Assembly (NCBI GenBank): GCA_018648225.1
Contig: JABGRQ010000030.1
Span: 1 to 34,172 of the forward strand
From: Chloroflexota bacterium
Lineage (GTDB): Bacteria; Chloroflexota; Anaerolineae; Anaerolineales; UBA11858
DNA: 34,172 bases
Direction: 5' to 3'
Part shown: piece by piece, positions 1 to 7,793 of the stretch
How the letters are laid out: every line of letters starts with the position of its first letter
Numbering within the stretch: the stretch's first letter is position 1
Position numbers and translations under genes: made by a program
The notes under the pieces: generated by a model
Told to the model about the DNA's origin: nothing
The model's input: the letters and a program-made list of their open reading frames with translations, nothing else
Databases searched by the model: none

Positions 1-170
1 AATCGCACCTGGCTTATGTGATTGTCAATGTTCACACTTCCGTTGATGAATACAACAAATGTCATGAATTGAACAAATCAATGCTCCAGTTTGGAACGCG
101 AATATTGCGAAATATTTGTATATTTTCCCCATTCTCGTTAAAGTTCAATACCATCCGCTTACGGGAATCA
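1..170. other. Left-edge non-coding stretch
   Basis: This A+T-rich stretch lies downstream of the minus-strand amino-acid transporter operon. A 65-codon open frame at 18-215 has no ribosome binding site, no recognisable composition, and runs into the terminator hairpin, so I do not call it a gene. I see no other feature here. Confidence 0.5.
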
Positions 171-206
171 AAAACAGGCAGACCCAACCCCTGTCTGCCT
201 GTTTTT
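169..206 (-). terminator. Terminator of the aap operon
   Basis: An inverted repeat with arms AAAACAGGCAGAC (171-183) and GTCTGCCTGTTTT (193-205) closes a 9-nt loop. It is flanked by an A-run on one side and a T-run on the other, so it can act as a rho-independent terminator in both directions. It sits 14 nt past the stop codon of the last operon gene. Confidence 0.8.
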
Positions 207-219
207 GGATACTGATTTT

Positions 220-975
220 CTAATGTTGCAAAATCTGCGAGAGGAATAGCTTGGTGCGATCTTCTTGCGGATTGGTGTAGATGTCTTCCGGTGAGCCACT
301 TTCTACAATCTGGCCTTCATCGAAGAAGAACATGCGATCGGCTACACTGCGGGCAAAGCCCATTTCGTGAGTTACAACCAGCATGGTCATGCCGCTCTTG
401 GCCAGTTCGGTCATTACATCGAGCACTTCTTTAATCATTTCGGGGTCAAGGGCCGAAGTCGGCTCGTCAAAGAGCATGATCTTGGGCTGCATTGCCAGGG
501 CGCGGGCAATCGCCACGCGCTGCTGTTGACCCCCCGAAAGCTGGCCGGGGAATTTTCCGGCTTGTTCGGGGATACCCACCCGCTCCAGAAGCTGCATGGC
601 AACTTCTTCGGCTTTTTCTTTTTTCCACTTATGCACTTGTAACGGCGCCAGGGTGATATTTTGCAACACCGTCAGATGCGGGAAGAGATTGAATTGCTGG
701 AAGACCATCCCGGTTTCCTTGCGGATGGCCTCGATATTACGTACATCGTGCGTCAACTCAATGCCGTCAACGATGATATTTCCGCCCTGATGTTCTTCCA
801 GGCGGTTGATAGTACGGATAAAGGTTGATTTTCCCGACCCCGAGGGGCCGAAGATCACGATGACCTCGCCTTTTTTTACTTCCATATCAATGCCGCGCAG
901 GGCATGGAACTGCCCGTACCATTTATGTACGTCCTGGCAAACGATAATGGGGTCGTTAGTATTTAGTTCACTCAT
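220..975 (-). CDS. aapP: Amino-acid ABC transporter ATP-binding protein (AapP/GlnQ family)
   Basis: This is the cytoplasmic ATPase that powers import of polar or general L-amino acids with the two permeases encoded just upstream. The 251-residue protein has Walker [10 protein letters not shown] at 43-51, the Q-loop in VFQQFNLFP near 91-99, the signature LSGGQ at 146-150, Walker B MLFDEP at 167-172 and the D-loop SALD at 174-177. Length and motif order are normal for the PAAT (polar amino acid) family. The start at 975 is chosen because CAGGAG lies 9 nt upstream; a longer frame to 1056 would overlap the preceding permease gene and add no conserved sequence. It is the last gene of the aapJQMP operon. 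The family is certain; the exact substrate range is inferred from operon type. Confidence 0.95.
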   Translation of the reverse strand: MSELNTNDPIIVCQDVHKWYGQFHALRGIDMEVKKGEVIVIFGPSGSGKSTFIRTINRLEEHQGGNIIVDGIELTHDVRNIEAIRKETGMVFQQFNLFPHLTVLQNITLAPLQVHKWKKEKAEEVAMQLLERVGIPEQAGKFPGQLSGGQQQRVAIARALAMQPKIMLFDEPTSALDPEMIKEVLDVMTELAKSGMTMLVVTHEMGFARSVADRMFFFDEGQIVESGSPEDIYTNPQEDRTKLFLSQILQH

Positions 976-1009
976 GTTATTAAACTCCTGATACAAGGTT
1001 GCAGTCGGG

Positions 1010-2215
1010 CTATCGTTCGCCCAGGCCCAGAGCAGTTTCCAGGCGTTGGCTGGCATACGACATACCGTAGCTCAAAATCCAGAATACGGCAGCGATAAAG
1101 AGATATACCTCGCGCGAAGTCCCAATATAGTCTGGGTTGCCGAGAACGGCTTTCCCGATGCCCAGGATGTCGAACAGGCTCAGGATCATCACCAGGGTGG
1201 TGTCTTTCAACAAGCCGATAAACTGGCTCACCAAAATCGGGATTACGGCTCGCAGTGCTTGGGGCATAATGATAAACGCCATGGTCTGGAAACCGCTCAA
1301 CCCCAGCGCGTGGGAAGCTTCATGCTGCCCCGCGGGGATCGATTGCAGACCGCCGCGCACATTTTCGGCCATATAAGCCGCGCTGAAGAATGTGATTCCG
1401 ACTAGCGCCCGGATGATGCTTTCGATACGAATTTCGGATGGCAAGAACAGCGGCAGCATCAAATCCATCATAAACAAGATCGTGATCAGCGGAACGCCGC
1501 GTACCGTTTCAATAAATCCAATGCTGACCCAACTAATAATGGGCAGTTTGGACTGTCGTCCTAACGCCAGTGAAACACCGATGGGGAAGGAGAACAAAAT
1601 ACCCAGCACCGACAGTAAGACGGTGAGCATCAGGCCACCCCAAAGCTGAGTGTCTACAACGGGGAAAAAGCCTTCGTCCCCGGTTAGTCCTCGAATAATC
1701 AGCAAACCCACCGGGAAGTAGAGTAACCAGGCAAAGATGCTGACCTTTGAAAAAGTGACTGGTCGTGATTTTGCGATCACATACCCAATCAAGCTAAAAA
1801 CACTCAAGCCCAAAATTTTCAGACGGTCATCCATGCTAAAGGGTAAAACAGCCAAGAATACCGGTATTAGCAAAAGGACAAGTCCCGATAACTCAAACTT
1901 CTTTACCCAAGAACCCCATGACAGGCCAATCACCCAGGTGAGCAAGAAAAGGGCTACCCAAACGCGCCACTCTTGCTCAATAGGATAACGCCCAATCATA
2001 AAAAGTTTCAGGTTGGCAGAAATAACATCCCAACGGGCTTCACCAAAAACCCAAGTGAGGGTTGGCTTCAGCATGGCGTAAGTGAGCCAGGCGGCGAATA
2101 GTGTGAGCAGGGCGTTATACCAGGTGCTGAACAAATTCTTGTGCAGCCAGCCTAACAGGGAGTATCGCTCGGTGGGCGGCGGCAAGACTTTTGATTTTGC
2201 AGTAGTTGTCGTCAT
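1010..2215 (-). CDS. aapM: Amino-acid ABC transporter permease (AapM-like)
   Basis: This is an inner-membrane permease subunit of the general L-amino-acid importer. The 401-residue protein is longer than a simple HisM/GlnP permease because of an extended N-terminal half with several extra hydrophobic segments (about residues 30-185), as in rhizobial AapM. The conserved permease core follows: [10 protein letters not shown] near residue 193, then the EAA loop in [15 protein letters not shown] near 301, with a helix on each side. TGGAG lies 9 nt before the ATG. Two bases separate it from the aapQ stop codon and 34 bases separate it from aapP. It should pair with AapQ as a heterodimer. Confidence 0.92.
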   Translation of the reverse strand: MTTTTAKSKVLPPPTERYSLLGWLHKNLFSTWYNALLTLFAAWLTYAMLKPTLTWVFGEARWDVISANLKLFMIGRYPIEQEWRVWVALFLLTWVIGLSWGSWVKKFELSGLVLLLIPVFLAVLPFSMDDRLKILGLSVFSLIGYVIAKSRPVTFSKVSIFAWLLYFPVGLLIIRGLTGDEGFFPVVDTQLWGGLMLTVLLSVLGILFSFPIGVSLALGRQSKLPIISWVSIGFIETVRGVPLITILFMMDLMLPLFLPSEIRIESIIRALVGITFFSAAYMAENVRGGLQSIPAGQHEASHALGLSGFQTMAFIIMPQALRAVIPILVSQFIGLLKDTTLVMILSLFDILGIGKAVLGNPDYIGTSREVYLFIAAVFWILSYGMSYASQRLETALGLGER

Positions 2216-2217
2216 GG

Positions 2218-3402
2218 CTATCGCTCCACCAGTTTAATTTTCTTGTTATACCAGTTCATAAACACGGAAGTGATCAGGCTGGTTGAGAGATAAATACCCA
2301 TCATCAGGGCAATTACCTCAACCGAGCGCCCGGTTTGATTGTGCATGGTTCCGGCGATGGCGAACAGATCAGGATACCCAATCGCAACCGCCAGGGACGA
2401 GTTTTTCGTCAGGTTCAGGTATTGACTGGTTAGCGGGGGCACAATCACGCGCAACGCCTGCGGAAAGACGATCAAGCGCAAGGTTTGGAACGCATTCAAT
2501 CCCAGGGCACGGGAGGCTTCAATCTGTCCTTTGGAAACCGAGAGGATTCCTGCCCGAACAATTTCCCCTACAAACGCTGCGGTGTAGATCACTAAACCGG
2601 AAAGCAGCGCCAGATACTCTGGCGAGAAGGTATAGCCACCCTTGAAGTTCAACCCTTGCAGCGCTGGCAGGTCAAGGGTTAGCGGCGATTGCGGCAGGGC
2701 AATCCAGCCGATGATGGCGACAACCAGAAAGGTGATGGTTGTCCAGAGCGCCACCAGCGGCGGGCGTCCAGTGCGTTTGCCGACCAAGTTTAGCTGCCAA
2801 TTCACAATAGCTGCCAGTACCAGCCCCACGCCAAGAATAATCAGATACGTGCGCCAGGTTTCAGTGGGAATACCCCACGGGATGACCATGCCGCGATTGC
2901 TGATAAAAATGGATGTTCCTATGGAGATGGCTTCTTTGACGCGTGGTAGTGTGATGAAGATGCCAGTATACCAAAAGATGAGCAGCACCAGCAACGGGAT
3001 GTTCCGCAAAATTTCGAGATAGATGCTGGATAGTTTGGCGACTAGAAAATTGGTTGAGAGCCGAGCGACACCGAGCAAGACCCCCAAGATGGTTGAAAGA
3101 ATAATACCGACAATACTGACTTGAACCGTGTTTAACACGGCTACCAGCACAGCCCTCTTGTTGAAATCGGCCCGTGCGTATTCGATGAGTCGTTCACCGA
3201 TATCGAATCCAGCCGTCTGATTCAAAAAGGCAAAGCTAGGTGTCATCCCCTGTTTTGCCAGGGCAGTTATCATATTATTGTAAATATAATAACCAAAAAC
3301 GATGACGGCGATGAGGAAGATAATCTGCCCCAATACACGCAAAACGCGCTCATCGCGCCAAAAGGGGATAGTGGCTTGTTGAGTGGTCTGTGTTTTTTCC
3401 AT
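2218..3402 (-). CDS. aapQ: Amino-acid ABC transporter permease (AapQ-like)
   Basis: This is the second integral-membrane permease subunit of the general L-amino-acid importer. The 394-residue protein has a hydrophobic N-terminal segment near residues 24-45, a permease domain start at VAVLNTVQVSIVGI near 87-100, a long insertion between core helices (about 160-260), and the EAA motif in EASRALGLNAFQTLRLIVFP near 298-317, which contacts the ATPase. The insertion and length are typical of AapQ rather than of small GlnP-type permeases. GGGAG stands 8 nt before the ATG. It follows aapJ after a 160-nt spacer with a hairpin and precedes aapM by 2 nt. Confidence 0.92.
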   Translation of the reverse strand: MEKTQTTQQATIPFWRDERVLRVLGQIIFLIAVIVFGYYIYNNMITALAKQGMTPSFAFLNQTAGFDIGERLIEYARADFNKRAVLVAVLNTVQVSIVGIILSTILGVLLGVARLSTNFLVAKLSSIYLEILRNIPLLVLLIFWYTGIFITLPRVKEAISIGTSIFISNRGMVIPWGIPTETWRTYLIILGVGLVLAAIVNWQLNLVGKRTGRPPLVALWTTITFLVVAIIGWIALPQSPLTLDLPALQGLNFKGGYTFSPEYLALLSGLVIYTAAFVGEIVRAGILSVSKGQIEASRALGLNAFQTLRLIVFPQALRVIVPPLTSQYLNLTKNSSLAVAIGYPDLFAIAGTMHNQTGRSVEVIALMMGIYLSTSLITSVFMNWYNKKIKLVER

Positions 3403-3485
3403 AGGCGAAACTCCCCGAAAGAGAAACTTGATTGAACACTAAGTTTTCTTCGTCTGAAATTGAAGCTTGCTTTGACAGATTCGGA

Positions 3486-3516
3486 TTGGGGCATTGCCAA
3501 TCTGACAATGCCCCAA
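3486..3516 (-). other. Intercistronic hairpin between aapJ and aapQ
   Basis: A perfect 11-bp inverted repeat (TTGGGGCATTG at 486-496 of this kilobase, partner CAATGCCCCAA) closes a 9-nt loop. No T-run follows on the minus strand, so it is not a full terminator. Such hairpins after binding-protein genes commonly protect the upstream mRNA or cause partial termination. This would let the binding protein be made in excess over the permeases. The role is inferred. Confidence 0.55.
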
Positions 3517-3562
3517 AGTCCGTATTACGTATTTCGTAGACCCCCGGTTGATCGTGCTTTGT

Positions 3563-4621
3563 TTAGCGGAAAGGCGGAGCGTAGAGCAGACCGCCGTCGG
3601 TGTACAGGCTGTTCAAACCACGCGGGATGTAGGTGGCGGTGTCGGGGCCGAGGTTGCGGTTGTAGATTTCGGCGTAGTTACCAACCAGGCTGATTACGTT
3701 ATAAGCCCAGTCGTTGCTCAGGCCCAGTTTGACGCCCAGATCGCCTTCGGCGCCGAAGAAGGACATTTCGCGAGGATTGGTGGTAGCAGCCATCATTTCG
3801 GCAGCGTTTTCGGAGGTGATGCCGTGTTCTTCAGCGAAGAAGGTGGCGAAAACGGTCCACTGGACAATATCGAACCACTGATCGTCACCGTGGCGGACAA
3901 CGGGGCCGAGGGGTTCTTTCGAGATGGTCTCGTCGAGGATCATGTGATCTTCAGGAACGCTCAGCAGAGTCTGACGGGCAACCAAACCGGATTTGTCGGT
4001 GGTGTAGGAGTCGCAGCGACCTTCTTCGTAAGTGGTCCAACCGGTTTCAACATCTTCGTAAACAACCGGTTCGTAGCTGATGCCACGGGCGGCGAAGGTG
4101 TCGGCCAGGTTCGCTTCGGTGGTGGTGCCGGTCTGAACGCAGACGGTGCCGCCATCCATATCTTCGAGGGTATTGATGCCATCGGCCTTGCGGACGATGA
4201 AGCCTTGCCCATCATAGAAGGTGGTGTGAACAAAGTTGGCGCCAACTTCGGTGTCGCGGGTTAGCGTCCAGGTGGTGTTACGGATCAAGACGTCAATCTC
4301 GCCACTTTGCAGAGCCGAGAAGCGTTCCTGCGAGCTAAGGGGGCGAATTTCGTAAGCTTCAGCGTCGCCGAAAACGGCAGCCGCAACGGCTTTACAGAAA
4401 TCAATGTCGAAGCCATTGTAATCACCAGCTTCATCCAGGAAACCAAAACCAGGTACGGAGGCATTGCCGCCGCAGATTACATAACCGCGTTCCTGAACAG
4501 TTGCCAAAGTAGCGCCGTAGCCAGCTTCCTGAGCGGCGTTGCCAGCGGCAACGGGCAGGCTGCCAAACACGAGGGCGAGCACCATTAATAAAGCTACAAT
4601 CGGGAATAATTTTTTAGACAT
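3563..4621 (-). CDS. aapJ: General L-amino-acid ABC transporter substrate-binding protein (AapJ-like)
   Basis: This is the extracytoplasmic solute receptor that delivers amino acids to the AapQM permease. The 352-residue protein begins with a Sec signal peptide: KK at 3-4, then a hydrophobic core from about 6 to 20, with cleavage probably near the Ala-rich stretch at 23-30. The mature part opens with the family pattern GATLATVQERGYVICG and continues with GFGFLDEAGDYNGFDIDFC. The start at 4621 is supported by GGAGGAGG 7-8 nt upstream. The signal peptide has no lipobox Cys. The protein is therefore predicted to be soluble rather than lipid-anchored, which is unusual if the host lacks an outer membrane. 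It is the first gene of the operon. Confidence 0.93.
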   Translation of the reverse strand: MSKKLFPIVALLMVLALVFGSLPVAAGNAAQEAGYGATLATVQERGYVICGGNASVPGFGFLDEAGDYNGFDIDFCKAVAAAVFGDAEAYEIRPLSSQERFSALQSGEIDVLIRNTTWTLTRDTEVGANFVHTTFYDGQGFIVRKADGINTLEDMDGGTVCVQTGTTTEANLADTFAARGISYEPVVYEDVETGWTTYEEGRCDSYTTDKSGLVARQTLLSVPEDHMILDETISKEPLGPVVRHGDDQWFDIVQWTVFATFFAEEHGITSENAAEMMAATTNPREMSFFGAEGDLGVKLGLSNDWAYNVISLVGNYAEIYNRNLGPDTATYIPRGLNSLYTDGGLLYAPPFR

Positions 4622-4796
4622 TTCGTACTTCCTCCTCCAAAGGGGTGTTGTTATGTTTTTGATCGAAATTTCTTGTAGGCGAACATAATAGATATATTTG
4701 CGTGCCAAGCACCTCCTAATCCTCCATGTTGATTTCTATGTTGTAATAGACGATGGAATTACTACGTGAAAAATGTAAAATACATATCACCTTAAG

Positions 4797-4826
4797 ATTA
4801 TAAAAGAAAATAAGCTATTATGACAG
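4797..4826 (-). promoter_or_regulatory. Sigma-70-type promoter for the aap operon
   Basis: Reading the minus strand, CTGTCA (4 of 6 matches to the -35 consensus) is followed after 18 bases by a perfect TATAAT -10 box at 4802-4797. Transcription would start near 4790 and give a leader of about 170 nt before aapJ. Confidence 0.5.
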
Positions 4827-4854
4827 TCAGGTAGGCAAAACTTCCACGATTTTT

Positions 4855-4884
4855 TTGAATTTTTTATACTTCTATTGGTAGAAT
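4855..4884 (+). promoter_or_regulatory. Promoter of the saccharopine-dehydrogenase-family gene
   Basis: TTGAAT at 4855-4860 and TAGAAT at 4879-4884 are 18 bases apart, and the -10 is preceded by TGG, making an extended -10. The start would lie near 4891, about 57 nt before the ATG. The same GGTAGAAT 8-mer recurs at two other plus-strand promoter candidates in this window. Confidence 0.5.
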
Positions 4885-4947
4885 CCGGAAAATTGGCCTA
4901 ATTTAAATTACATTTCATCAAAATTCATCATTTTAGGAGAACTATCC

Positions 4948-6123
4948 ATGAAAATACTCTTGCTGGGTGTTGGGCTTCAGGGCAAAGCTGCTCTACACGA
5001 TCTGGCGAATAGCGTCCAAGTTTCACACATCATCGCTGCCGATGCCAATATTGCCGCGTTGCGCAGCTATGCCAGCCAACTCAACAGCCCCAAAATTACC
5101 CCAGTTCAGTTGGATGTGCGCGATCACGCCCGCGTGCGCGAGTTGATGCGCGCGGGCGATGTTGTCATTGCCCTGCTGCCGCAAACTTTTCGCCTGGAAA
5201 TGGCACGCCTGGCGATTGACAGTGGCGCGCATTATGTGGAGACTTCGTATGCTCTGCCGGAATATGCCGAACTGGGATGTTCAGCCGCGGCCCGCGGCCT
5301 GACTCTGCTGCCGGAGTTTGGCCTTGATCCAGGCATTGATCTGGTTTTGGTGGGGCGCGCCATCGGCGAGTTGGATGAAGTTCATGAACTGCACGCCTAC
5401 GGAACAGGCGTTCCTGAACCCCAGGCAGCGAACAACCCTCTGAAATACAAAATCTCCTGGACTTTTGCAGGCGTGCTCGGCGCCTACCAGCGCCCGGCGC
5501 GTATGCTTAAAGATGGGCAAGTCATCAGCCTGACCCCCGGCCAGATGTTCAGCAAAGAATTTCTCCACCATGTGGATGTGGAAGACATCGGCCACATGGA
5601 AGCCTATTACAACGGCGACGCGGTCAAATATCTGGATGTTTTCGGTATCCAAGAGACCACCCGCTCCACCGGGCGCTACTCGTTGCGCTGGCCGGGGCAC
5701 TCGGCTTATTGGAAAAAAATGGTCGAGTTAGGTTTTCTGAGCGAAGAGCCGCTTCAGGTGGGGGATGTTCAAGTATCGCCGCGGCAGTTCGTGCATGATC
5801 TGCTGGCTCCGCAGTTGCAATACGCCGCCGACGAGCGCGATATTGCCGCCATCCGCATCGATGTGCGTGGTCTCAAAAATGGGCAGCGCAAACGAATCAT
5901 CTATCAGATGGTGGATCGCCGCGACCTGGAGACGGGTCTACTTGCCATGCAGCGTACCGTGGGCTATACCGCCAGCATCGGTGCACAGATGATCTTGAGT
6001 GGCGCGATCCAAAAACGCGGCCTGCTTGCCCCCGGCAAGGACGTTTCATCCGATGCGCTGATTGCCGAACTACAGAAACGTAATATTAACATCACTCGCT
6101 CCGAGCTGGATTGGTTAATATAA
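4948..6123 (+). CDS. Saccharopine dehydrogenase family protein (lysine 6-dehydrogenase-like)
   Basis: This is an NAD(P)-dependent amino-acid dehydrogenase of the saccharopine dehydrogenase/LYS9 family. The 391-residue protein starts with a Rossmann motif GVGLQG at 7-12. It continues with the family pattern in which two aspartates mark the adenosine-binding strand (AADAN near 31) and the first domain's end (DVRDHARV), then GDVVIALLP near 74-82. The C-terminal part resembles bacterial L-lysine 6-dehydrogenases, notably the stretch GYTASIGAQMI and the following KRG. That resemblance is from memory and not from an alignment. AGGAGA lies 7 nt upstream of the ATG. It is transcribed alone, divergently from an amino-acid importer, so a role in amino-acid catabolism is plausible. 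The precise substrate is not shown by the sequence. Confidence 0.82.
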   Translation: MKILLLGVGLQGKAALHDLANSVQVSHIIAADANIAALRSYASQLNSPKITPVQLDVRDHARVRELMRAGDVVIALLPQTFRLEMARLAIDSGAHYVETSYALPEYAELGCSAAARGLTLLPEFGLDPGIDLVLVGRAIGELDEVHELHAYGTGVPEPQAANNPLKYKISWTFAGVLGAYQRPARMLKDGQVISLTPGQMFSKEFLHHVDVEDIGHMEAYYNGDAVKYLDVFGIQETTRSTGRYSLRWPGHSAYWKKMVELGFLSEEPLQVGDVQVSPRQFVHDLLAPQLQYAADERDIAAIRIDVRGLKNGQRKRIIYQMVDRRDLETGLLAMQRTVGYTASIGAQMILSGAIQKRGLLAPGKDVSSDALIAELQKRNINITRSELDWLI

Positions 6124-6125
6124 GC

Positions 6126-6184
6126 AACCGCAGATAGACGCGGATTTTTATTTCAGCCGCGTTTATCTGCGTCTATCTGCGGTT
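6126..6184. repeat. Palindromic intergenic repeat (CCGCAGATAGACGC family), convergent terminator position
   Basis: The arms AACCGCAGATAGACGC and GCGTCTATCTGCGGTT are perfect complements and flank a second partial repeat of the same words (CCGCGTTTATCTGC). The element fills the whole space between two convergent genes and is followed by TTTT. It belongs to a type of dispersed palindrome seen in many environmental bacterial genomes; here it may also stop transcription from both sides. Confidence 0.7.
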
Positions 6185-7046
6185 TTAATAGAAAATCCAG
6201 CGCGATTTGATCGATGCGCCCCTGTTCGAGATCGGTGCGGTCGTTGATATTTTCATAGGCGACCAGCAGCCCTAAGGCCTGACGTGTGGTGGCATCGTAT
6301 TTACCGTGGATGTCGCCCGCGTAAAATCCCCGCTCAGCCAGTAAAATTTGTAAATTTTGCAAAATCTCGCCCTGCAGCGGCACTTGATCCGCGCGCGCGC
6401 TGGTTTCGTTGTGAATAGTGTGCAGGCGCAGCAATTCGCCGAGTTCTTCCACCGGGTTCGGCGCGTTATCCACGCGGTAATCGATCCAGCGGTCGTTGAA
6501 GCCGCCGTAACCGCCCCCAGCTTTGACGACCAAAATTGCGGCGCTCTGTTTACCGCGTTTGTCGCCCCCGGCGTGGTCCCCGGCCAGCAGGGCCGCGTAC
6601 AGCCTTTGGGGGAGCAGCCCGTTGTGGCGCTCAAAGGTTTCGGCCATCGCTTCGATCACGCCTGGCCCCGCGAGCAGGTTGCCCTGTACCGCGAATCCGC
6701 TTTGGGCGTAGCCCCCGGCCCAGGGCTTGCATTCCACACCGGTGTAAGTAGCTGAACGTCCAGCTTTGTCCACGAGTCCCACCTGTCGGCGTGGACTCCC
6801 TTCATCGGCGGCGATTAATCCGGCTAAGGCTTCTTCTGCGGATTGGCCTTGTTGCATCAAAGTAAGGGCGCGTGGCCCAAAGGATGTATTGGCAAAGGCT
6901 TGTGTGGCAACCGCTCCGGCGCCAACCTGCGCCCAGGGCACGACCGAGCCGACTGCCAAAAACTTGGAGGCCACGGCCACGCCCCAGGCTTGTTCATCGG
7001 GGGCATGGGCAACAATCGAGAATGTAGCGATATTTACTGAGTTCAT
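6153..7046 (-). CDS. DUF1028 family Ntn-hydrolase-like protein
   Basis: The product is about 297 residues. It carries the DUF1028 signature at the N-terminus: TFSIVAHAP, GVAVASKFLAVGSVVPWAQ and GAVATQAFANTSFGP. The central GYAQSGFAVQGNLLAGPGV and DKRGKQSAAILVV are also typical. The C-terminal region (about 235-290) resembles the small peptidoglycan-binding-like domain often attached to this family. DUF1028 proteins are predicted to have an Ntn-hydrolase fold; their substrates are not established, though some occur with amidohydrolases and peptidases. Neither ATG at 7046 nor the one at 7061 has a clear ribosome binding site; I chose 7046 because family members begin right before the TFSIVA motif. 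A dispersed palindrome abuts the start. Confidence 0.85.
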   Translation of the reverse strand: MNSVNIATFSIVAHAPDEQAWGVAVASKFLAVGSVVPWAQVGAGAVATQAFANTSFGPRALTLMQQGQSAEEALAGLIAADEGSPRRQVGLVDKAGRSATYTGVECKPWAGGYAQSGFAVQGNLLAGPGVIEAMAETFERHNGLLPQRLYAALLAGDHAGGDKRGKQSAAILVVKAGGGYGGFNDRWIDYRVDNAPNPVEELGELLRLHTIHNETSARADQVPLQGEILQNLQILLAERGFYAGDIHGKYDATTRQALGLLVAYENINDRTDLEQGRIDQIALDFLLKPQIDADKRG

Positions 7047-7063
7047 CACATTTTTTAACATAA

Positions 7064-7137
7064 GGGCGCAAAGAAGCAGAGACGCAAAGTTATTTTTTTC
7101 TTGGCATCTTTGCGCCTAAGCGACTTTGCGTTGCGCT
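7064..7137. repeat. Palindromic repeat of the GACGCAAAG / CTTTGCG family
   Basis: GGGCGCAAAGAAGCAGAGACGCAAAG on the left is mirrored by CTTTGCGCCTAAGCGACTTTGCGTT-like words on the right, around a T-rich centre. The element lies in the gap between the DUF1028 and dCTP deaminase genes. A related copy lies at 13904-14002 and a diverged one at 7728-7793. The copies are well matched within arms but differ between sites, as expected of an old dispersed family. Confidence 0.65.
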
Positions 7138-7138
7138 T

Positions 7139-7693
7139 TTACAACTTCGGCAACTCAATTGATTGTTGGTATTGGTACTTGCCCTTTTTATCGGCATAAG
7201 AAACTTCACACTCTTCATCGGCTTCGAAGAATAAAACCTGGGCGATGCCCTCATTGGAGTAAATTTTGGCGGGCAGCGGGGTGGTGTTGGAGATTTCGAG
7301 CGTGACGTAGCCCTCCCATTCGGGTTCGAAGGGGGTCACGTTGACGATCAGGCCGCAGCGAGCGTAGGTGCTTTTGCCCAAACAAATCGTGAGTACGCCG
7401 CGCGGGATGCGGAAATATTCCATTGTGCGCGCCAGTGCAAATGAATTCGGGGGGATGATGCAGACATCGCCTGTAAAATCCACCATCGATTTGGGGTCAA
7501 AGTTCTTGGGGTCAACGATGGCGGAATGCACGTTGGTGAAAATTTTGAATTCATCGGCCACACGGATGTCGTAGCCATAGGATGAAACGCCATACGAAAT
7601 TACGCCGTTGCGCACTTGTCCCGGCTCGAAGGGTTCGATCATGCGTTGTTCTTGCGCCATTTTACGTATCCAGTGGTCAGGTTTGAGTCCCAT
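7139..7693 (-). CDS. dcd: dCTP deaminase
   Basis: This cytosolic enzyme converts dCTP to dUTP plus ammonia, feeding dTTP synthesis. The 184-residue protein has the diagnostic segments [13 protein letters not shown] near 34-46, [19 protein letters not shown] near 108-126 (with the Ser and Arg that bind the triphosphate), and the catalytic Glu in YVTLEISN near 131-138, followed by IAQVLFF. It also has the longer N-terminal segment with [14 protein letters not shown] found in many non-enteric enzymes. AAAGGA lies about 9 nt before the ATG at 7693, which decides this start over an upstream extension. Some relatives are bifunctional dCTP deaminase/dUTPases; the sequence alone does not exclude that. 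Palindromic repeats flank it on both sides. Confidence 0.93.
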   Translation of the reverse strand: MGLKPDHWIRKMAQEQRMIEPFEPGQVRNGVISYGVSSYGYDIRVADEFKIFTNVHSAIVDPKNFDPKSMVDFTGDVCIIPPNSFALARTMEYFRIPRGVLTICLGKSTYARCGLIVNVTPFEPEWEGYVTLEISNTTPLPAKIYSNEGIAQVLFFEADEECEVSYADKKGKYQYQQSIELPKL

Positions 7694-7727
7694 AGTGTGT
7701 TTCCTTTTTGTGGTGAGTAAATATTTT

Positions 7728-7793
7728 TCACCACAAAGGCACAAAGCCACCAAGAAATTTTTTTCTTTGAGCCTTTGTGTCTTCGCGGTTAGT
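7728..7793. repeat. Palindromic repeat of the CACAAAGGC / GCCTTTGTG family
   Basis: CACCACAAAGGCACAAAG is mirrored by a right half with GCCTTTGTGTCTTCGCGG around a T-rich centre. It sits between dcd and the M23 gene and overlaps the last codons of the latter (stop near 7789). This is a common type of dispersed bacterial palindrome related in design to the GACGCAAAG copies. Confidence 0.6.

Larger units (their letters stand above)
4622..4947. other. Divergent intergenic region, aapJ and saccharopine-dehydrogenase-like gene
   Basis: This A+T-rich spacer of about 326 bases separates two divergent genes. It holds one promoter candidate for each direction, described separately, and no gene. The transcribed leader of aapJ would be about 170 nt long. 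I see no clear riboswitch fold in it. Confidence 0.6.

Noticed and set aside
18-215. 65-codon open frame at the left edge
   Set aside because: No ribosome binding site or protein-like composition, and its end lies within the aap terminator hairpin.
3548-4264. 238-codon plus-strand frame opposite aapJ
   Set aside because: The minus-strand frame has clear family motifs and a strong ribosome binding site; the plus frame is a by-product of G+C-biased codons.
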